A stretch of 22,500 nt of DNA from Chromera velia (lineage: Eukaryota > Sar > Chromeraceae). The first letter of the stretch is position 1, and every line of letters begins with the position of its first letter. Under the pieces are notes generated by a model. The model worked only from the letters and a program-made list of their open reading frames with translations. It did not search any database and was not told where the DNA came from. The DNA lies in the NCBI GenBank assembly GCA_018398765.1, contig JAHBMJ010001042.1, positions 1-22,500 on the forward strand, written 5' to 3'. The position numbers were made by a program, and so were the translations under genes. Shown here in pieces: positions 20,191-22,500 of the stretch.

Positions 20191-22439
20191 GTGTGTGTGT
20201 ATGTGTGTGTGGGTGGGTGAAAGTATATATGTGTGGAATGAATGATCCCTCCCTGCAGATCAACAAGAACTTGGACAGCCCAAAAGGTCTCCGATACGGT
20301 TCTCTGATGATCATGACAGACCAGGTCAGTCAGTCAGTCAGCGGAGTCGGAAGGAATAAGTAAGAGAGGGAGGGAGGGAGGCAGATTAGGGGGCCATGGA
20401 GAGAGAGGGAGGGGGGAAATTCACGAATGAAATAGAAAGCAGGGGGAGGCATCGATGAGCCTCTCTCTCTCTCTCTCTCTCTCTCTCCCCCTCTCTCTCT
20501 CTCTTCTGTCCGATACTTCCTTCCTTTCTTCCTGTGCGGCCTCCCACACTCTCTTCCGGATTGGCCGCCTGCTTGCCAGTCGATCGGTCAGTCAGTCAGT
20601 CATGTGTGTGAGTGAGTGAGAAAGCAACATGAGGGAGTGAGATAGATAGATAGATAGATATATGTATATGTAGAGAGAGCATGTATGTGGGAGAGAGAGA
20701 GAGTGAGTGAGTGCATATGAGTATATTATGTGAGTGCAGGACCATGACGGTTCTCACATCAAGGGGCTGATCATCAACATGATGCATCACTACTGGCCGG
20801 GTCTTCTTCGGTACCCCGGGTTCCTGAAGGAATTTGTGACTCCGATCGTCAAGGTCAGCTCTTAAGTGTGTGCAGGATCGAGAGTTCTTTCTTTTCCAAC
20901 GGTGTGTGTGTCTGCATGTACTTCCTCCCTCCCTCTCCTGCACCTTGCAACCATTTGCTTTGCCTCAATCGATCTACTGCCTCCCATGCGAAGATAATAA
21001 ATACTGGGGGGAGAGCGCCACCGCTCATTGGCCCTTCTGGCTTCTTGATCGATTGATCGATCTTCTGTCAGAAGGTCAAAGCAATCACACTCTCACATAC
21101 CCAAAGCCTGTTTATTCGATGTGTGACTGACTGATCCAAATGCAAGTAGACATGTCCCTCGGCAGCTCATTCAGGTGTTTAGTCACTCACTCACTCACTC
21201 ACTCACTGACCGTCCATGCACACGTGTGCCTGGGTCTCCGCCTGCCCTCAGGCCTCGAAGAAGAAGCAGGAGCTGTCCTTCTTCACGATCCCCGAGTACG
21301 AGCACTGGAAGAAGCAGAACAACAACGGGAAGGGGTGGAAGATCAAATACTACAAGGTGGGTGGGTGGCTGTGTGCATGTGTCCGTCTTGATGGAGCCAG
21401 TTGCCAGAAATTCGTTCCTCAATATTCAACCTGCACTGCCTGTGTCGACTTGCCGAACGCTAGACGCGTACTTATGGGCCGATGGGGATGGCGTGTGATG
21501 ATGTTGATGATGTGTGCGTGTGTGCTTACGGTCGTGGGTGGGGAAGAGGGATGAAGCAGAAGAGAAGGCGTAGCTGAGTGTTTTTGTGGGGGTCTAAGTG
21601 GAACGGTATTTTGTCTCTTTACTCGTTCGTTCGTTCGTTCACTTCTTTGCTTCTTTGTGTGCGTGCATGTATGGCTGTGTGTGAAAGAAATTCACAGATT
21701 CCCCCGAAAGAAAGCTTGGATGTGCGTGCATGTATGGCTGTGTGTGAAAGAAATTCACAGATTCCCCCGAAAGAAAGCTTGGATGTGCGTGCATGTAGGG
21801 CTGTGTGTGAAAGAAATTCACAGATTCCCCCGAAAGAAAGCTTGGATGTGCGTGCATGTATGGCTGTGTGTGAAAGAAATTCACAGATTCCCCCGAAAGA
21901 AAGCTTGGATGTGCGTGCAAGGCTCCGTGTGTCCACGGTCGGGGGTGGTAAGGATAGAACTGTAGTCAGCATTTCGGTGAGAATGGCTTTCCCTTTCCCT
22001 TTCCTTCAGAGGATCTATCAAGTCTGTACCCTCTCGACAAGAAAATTCATTCTTTCGTGTGTACATGCATGAGTAGACACACAGATGGACAAAAACGAAA
22101 TAAAAAAAGAAAATGACGCCACGCCGTGGTCTGAGTACGGTCACCAAAGTGTGTGCTGTACCATTTGGTGTACTTGGGCTGATGTGAAGACTTATTTCTT
22201 GCATGCATGCACTCTTGCTTCCTTCTGTTTCTGCCTGTCTGTTTCCTTTCTTGCCTGCCTGCCTGCCTGCCTGCCTGCCAAATGCCTTCATGCAGGGTCT
22301 GGGTACCTCGACAGACAGAGAGTTCAAGGAGTACTTCCAGGCGATCGACCAGCACCAGATCGAGTTCGAGTGGGCAGGGGACAAGGACGGCGAGCTGATC
22401 GACATGGCATTCAACAAGAAGAGGGCAGAGGACAGAAAG
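11326..22439 (+). CDS. TOP2: DNA topoisomerase II, exons 1-21 (3' end outside window)
   Basis: A type IIA topoisomerase: ATP-driven passage of one DNA duplex through a double-strand break; nuclear homodimer. Exons: 11326-11515, 12095-12130, 12516-12574, 12806-12881, 13612-13675, 14013-14084, 14422-14547, 14723-14798, 15062-15135, 15519-15583, 16308-16361, 16859-16914, 17316-17365, 17636-17699, 18233-18340, 18881-19108, 19699-19788, 20259-20324, 20740-20853, 21252-21356, 22296-22439. They sum to 1917 nt, 639 codons, with every junction in phase. Start MPKEKTVEERY follows CCACCAAG. Landmarks: DEILVNAADN (64-73), NDGKSIP (98-104), TGGRNGFGAK (137-146), QTK Lys354, EGDSAKT (440-446), DQDHDGSH (517-524), YYKGLGTS at the exon 20/21 junction. 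All introns are GT-AG; 16 of 20 acceptors are TGCAG. Introns are 175-939 nt and repeat-laden. The winged helix, catalytic Tyr and C-terminal regions lie past the edge. Full family members have about 1200-1500 residues. Confidence 0.97.
11516..12094 (+). other. TOP2 intron 1 (579 nt)
   Basis: Donor GTCCGT, acceptor TTGCAG. An open frame of 279 codons (11596-12435) runs across this intron, exon 2 and intron 2 in a frame other than TOP2. It is Ser/Arg/Leu-rich and shows no family pattern, so it is taken as chance. No other feature was recognised. Confidence 0.8.
12456..12512 (+). repeat. (GACT)n repeat at the 3' end of TOP2 intron 2
   Basis: TGACTGACTGACTGACTGAC and further GACT units run right up to the TGCAG acceptor of exon 3 (12516). 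The region takes the place of a normal polypyrimidine tract and supplies many CTGAC words, which match the branch-point core CTNAC/CTRAY. Confidence 0.85.
12882..13611 (+). other. TOP2 intron 4 (730 nt)
   Basis: Begins with GGT/GGTC repeats after the donor and ends GCCTGCAG. It holds pyrimidine-rich TCTCTTCTC stretches (13380-13425). A 234-codon frame on the - strand (13141-13845) crosses it and is low complexity (Ser/Arg/Thr). No nested gene is supported. Confidence 0.7.
14240..14279 (+). repeat. (GTGA)n array in TOP2 intron 6
   Basis: About nine GTGA/GAGT units form overlapping GTGAGT words, each an excellent 5' splice-site match, 155 bases downstream of the real donor. Confidence 0.8.
14872..14954 (+). 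repeat. (CT)n-(GT)n in TOP2 intron 8
   Basis: CT-rich block with TTTC interruptions followed by (GT)n of about 24 bases. Seen directly. Confidence 0.9.
15172..15302 (+). repeat. Compound (GT)n-(GC)n-(TA)n-(GA)n-(GAAA)n in TOP2 intron 9
   Basis: GT units, then GCGCGCGCG, then about 38 bases of TA (15219-15256), then (GA)n and GAAA. Alternating purine-pyrimidine GT/GC could adopt Z-DNA and the TA run could extrude a cruciform (inference). It starts 36 bases after the donor of exon 9. Confidence 0.9.
15631..15715 (+). repeat. (GACA)n/(GGAC)n in TOP2 intron 10
   Basis: Tetranucleotide GACA and GGAC units with slight interruptions. Further along the same 724-nt intron is a GTGA/GAGT run (15836-15862). 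Confidence 0.85.
16137..16305 (+). repeat. (CT)n then (GT)n/(GCGT)n before TOP2 exon 11
   Basis: About 90 bases of CT/CCCT units, then GT and GCGT units reaching the GTGCAG acceptor at 16307. The alternating GT run sits where a pyrimidine tract would be expected, while the pure pyrimidine tract lies about 80 bases upstream. Confidence 0.9.
16362..16858 (+). other. TOP2 intron 11 (497 nt)
   Basis: Starts GTGGGTGGGTGGGT. Holds a TTTG-rich stretch (16484-16520) and ends with CTGT/CTGC tetranucleotides (from about 16790) to ATGCAG. Nothing else is seen. Confidence 0.75.
17256..17299 (+). repeat. (TTCC)n in TOP2 intron 12
   Basis: TTCC units just upstream of the exon 13 acceptor; probably serves as its polypyrimidine tract. 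Confidence 0.85.
17746..17852 (+). repeat. (TTTC)n-(CT)n in TOP2 intron 14
   Basis: TTTC units pass into a long CT run with rare interruptions, then TTCC. Homopyrimidine for about 100 bases on the coding strand. Confidence 0.9.
18341..18880 (+). other. TOP2 intron 15 (540 nt)
   Basis: Starts GTGAGTGACAG, followed within 20 bases by a CT/TTTC run (18353-18388). CCCT units are near 18700. Nothing else is recognised. Confidence 0.7.
19281..19517 (+). repeat. (CCTT)n array of about 235 bp in TOP2 intron 16
   Basis: An essentially uninterrupted homopyrimidine tract of CCTT with CCCT variants. The variants form a higher-order pattern (CCTTCCCT blocks). On - it reads as Glu/Gly/Lys/Arg repeats, which are spurious frames. 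Mirror symmetry makes triplex (H-DNA) formation likely by established DNA chemistry. Confidence 0.95.
20043..20210 (+). repeat. (TTCC)n, (TTTC)n, (CT)n, (GT)n in TOP2 intron 17
   Basis: TTCC units (20043-20073), a unique 40-bp spacer, then TTTC units, about 30 bases of CT, and a GT run. Ends about 50 bases before exon 18. Confidence 0.9.
20459..20505 (+). repeat. (CT)n in TOP2 intron 18
   Basis: CT run with one CCCC interruption. The same intron also has (GTCA)n at its donor (20325-20340) and a GATA run near 20640-20660. Confidence 0.85.
20854..21251 (+). other. TOP2 intron 19 (398 nt)
   Basis: Donor GTCAGC. (CTCA)n at 21183-21207 close to the acceptor and GATC-rich words (CGATTGATCGATC) near 21050. 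Acceptor CCCTCAG, one of the four not reading TGCAG. Confidence 0.75.
21657..21922 (+). repeat. 63-bp minisatellite, four copies plus a partial, in TOP2 intron 20
   Basis: Units start at about 21661, 21724, 21787, 21850 and 21913 (partial), nearly identical; copy 3 has TAGGGC where the others have TATGGC. Each unit contains TGTGAA-AGAAA-TTCACA, a 6-bp stem with a 5-nt loop, plus CCCCCGAAAGAAAGCTT. Because 63 is divisible by three, frames stay open on both strands and give 21-residue repeated peptides (for example KEIHRFPRKKAW); these are inside an intron and not supported as protein. Confidence 0.95.
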
Positions 22440-22500
22440 GTAGGTAGGTTGGTGCGGATTTTGATAGTTTTTTTTTTTTGTTCTCCGCAGCCTTGCATGA
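22440..22500 (+). other. Start of TOP2 intron 21, possible exon 22 at the edge
   Basis: Donor GTAGGTAGGT follows exon 21. A T-run and CTCCGCAG end at 22490, which would be a 51-nt intron. The ten remaining bases would read Pro-Cys-Met in phase 0, which does not clearly match the family, so the real exon 22 may lie beyond the window. Confidence 0.4.

Larger units (their letters stand above)
18881..21356 (+). other. TOP2 exons 16-20: TOPRIM metal-binding domain
   Basis: Residues 391-591. Exon 16 (76 codons, the largest after exon 1 is not exceeded by any other internal exon) has LPKLEDANDAGG and CTLILTEGDSAKT, Glu440 being the TOPRIM acidic residue. Exon 17 is GKLLNVREAGHKQ. Exon 18 ends MIMTDQ and exon 19 begins DHDGSHIKGL, so the DxDxD magnesium motif (Asp517, Asp519, Asp521) is split by intron 18. 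Exon 20 carries FFTIPEYEHWK and KIKYYK. All introns from 14 on are phase 0. Confidence 0.92.

Noticed and set aside
21578-22072. 164-codon ORF with a repeated 21-residue peptide
   Set aside because: Lies in TOP2 intron 20. The frame is open only because the minisatellite period is a multiple of three, and it is open on the opposite strand too.
1-22500. CRISPR arrays, insertion sequences, bacterial operons
   Set aside because: Repeats are microsatellites without spaced unique spacers; no transposase or terminal inverted repeats recognised; genes are spliced and eukaryotic.

Overview
The window is a nuclear fragment from an intron-rich eukaryote. Conserved proteins are cut into many small exons with GT-AG introns whose phases match exactly. 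The introns and intergenic DNA are full of microsatellites: (CT)n, (GT)n, (TTCC)n, (GACT)n and poly-G. No operons, Shine-Dalgarno sites or bacterial gene spacing are seen. The topoisomerase II sequence looks plant/alveolate-like, with DQ-DHDGSH in the TOPRIM domain. TGCATGCA motifs occur upstream of genes. A microbial alga or protist is likely and a chromerid-type alveolate is possible, but the species is inference only.

Layout. 1-3690 is mostly gene-poor: a poly-G start, a C/T-rich tract, AT-rich DNA and a large compound AC/AG/G microsatellite, with one doubtful ORF at 2907-3518 (-). At 3691-4266 (-) lies a plausible 191-residue secreted protein of unknown family. 5094-7972 (+) is a multi-exon gene. 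Its first exon encodes a PPPDE/DeSI-like papain-fold thiol peptidase (His47, Cys118). It is followed by tandemly duplicated, phase 1 bounded exons encoding WYL-type, possibly beta-trefoil, repeats. The 3' half shows frame breaks that are either decay or spliced-out old coding sequence. 7973-8574 is an AT-rich 3'-to-3' intergenic stretch.

8575-10488 (-) is a complete three-exon SNU13/NHP2L1 (15.5K) gene of 128 residues, the RNA kink-turn binder of U4 snRNP and box C/D snoRNPs. An 837-bp divergent intergenic region with a GC-rich palindromic island and TGCATGCATGCATG separates it from TOP2. TOP2 (DNA topoisomerase II) runs on + from 11326 past the right edge. 21 exons (639 codons) were placed; they cover the GHKL ATPase, transducer and TOPRIM domains. 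The DNA-cleavage tyrosine domain lies outside the window.

The genes have unrelated jobs: spliceosome/snoRNP assembly, DNA topology, and probably peptide or ubiquitin-like-modifier cleavage. Only SNU13 and TOP2 look linked, through a shared head-to-head promoter region. The most unusual material is the peptidase-repeat chimera and its disrupted 3' half, the repeat-embedded splice sites in TOP2, and the 63-bp intronic minisatellite.
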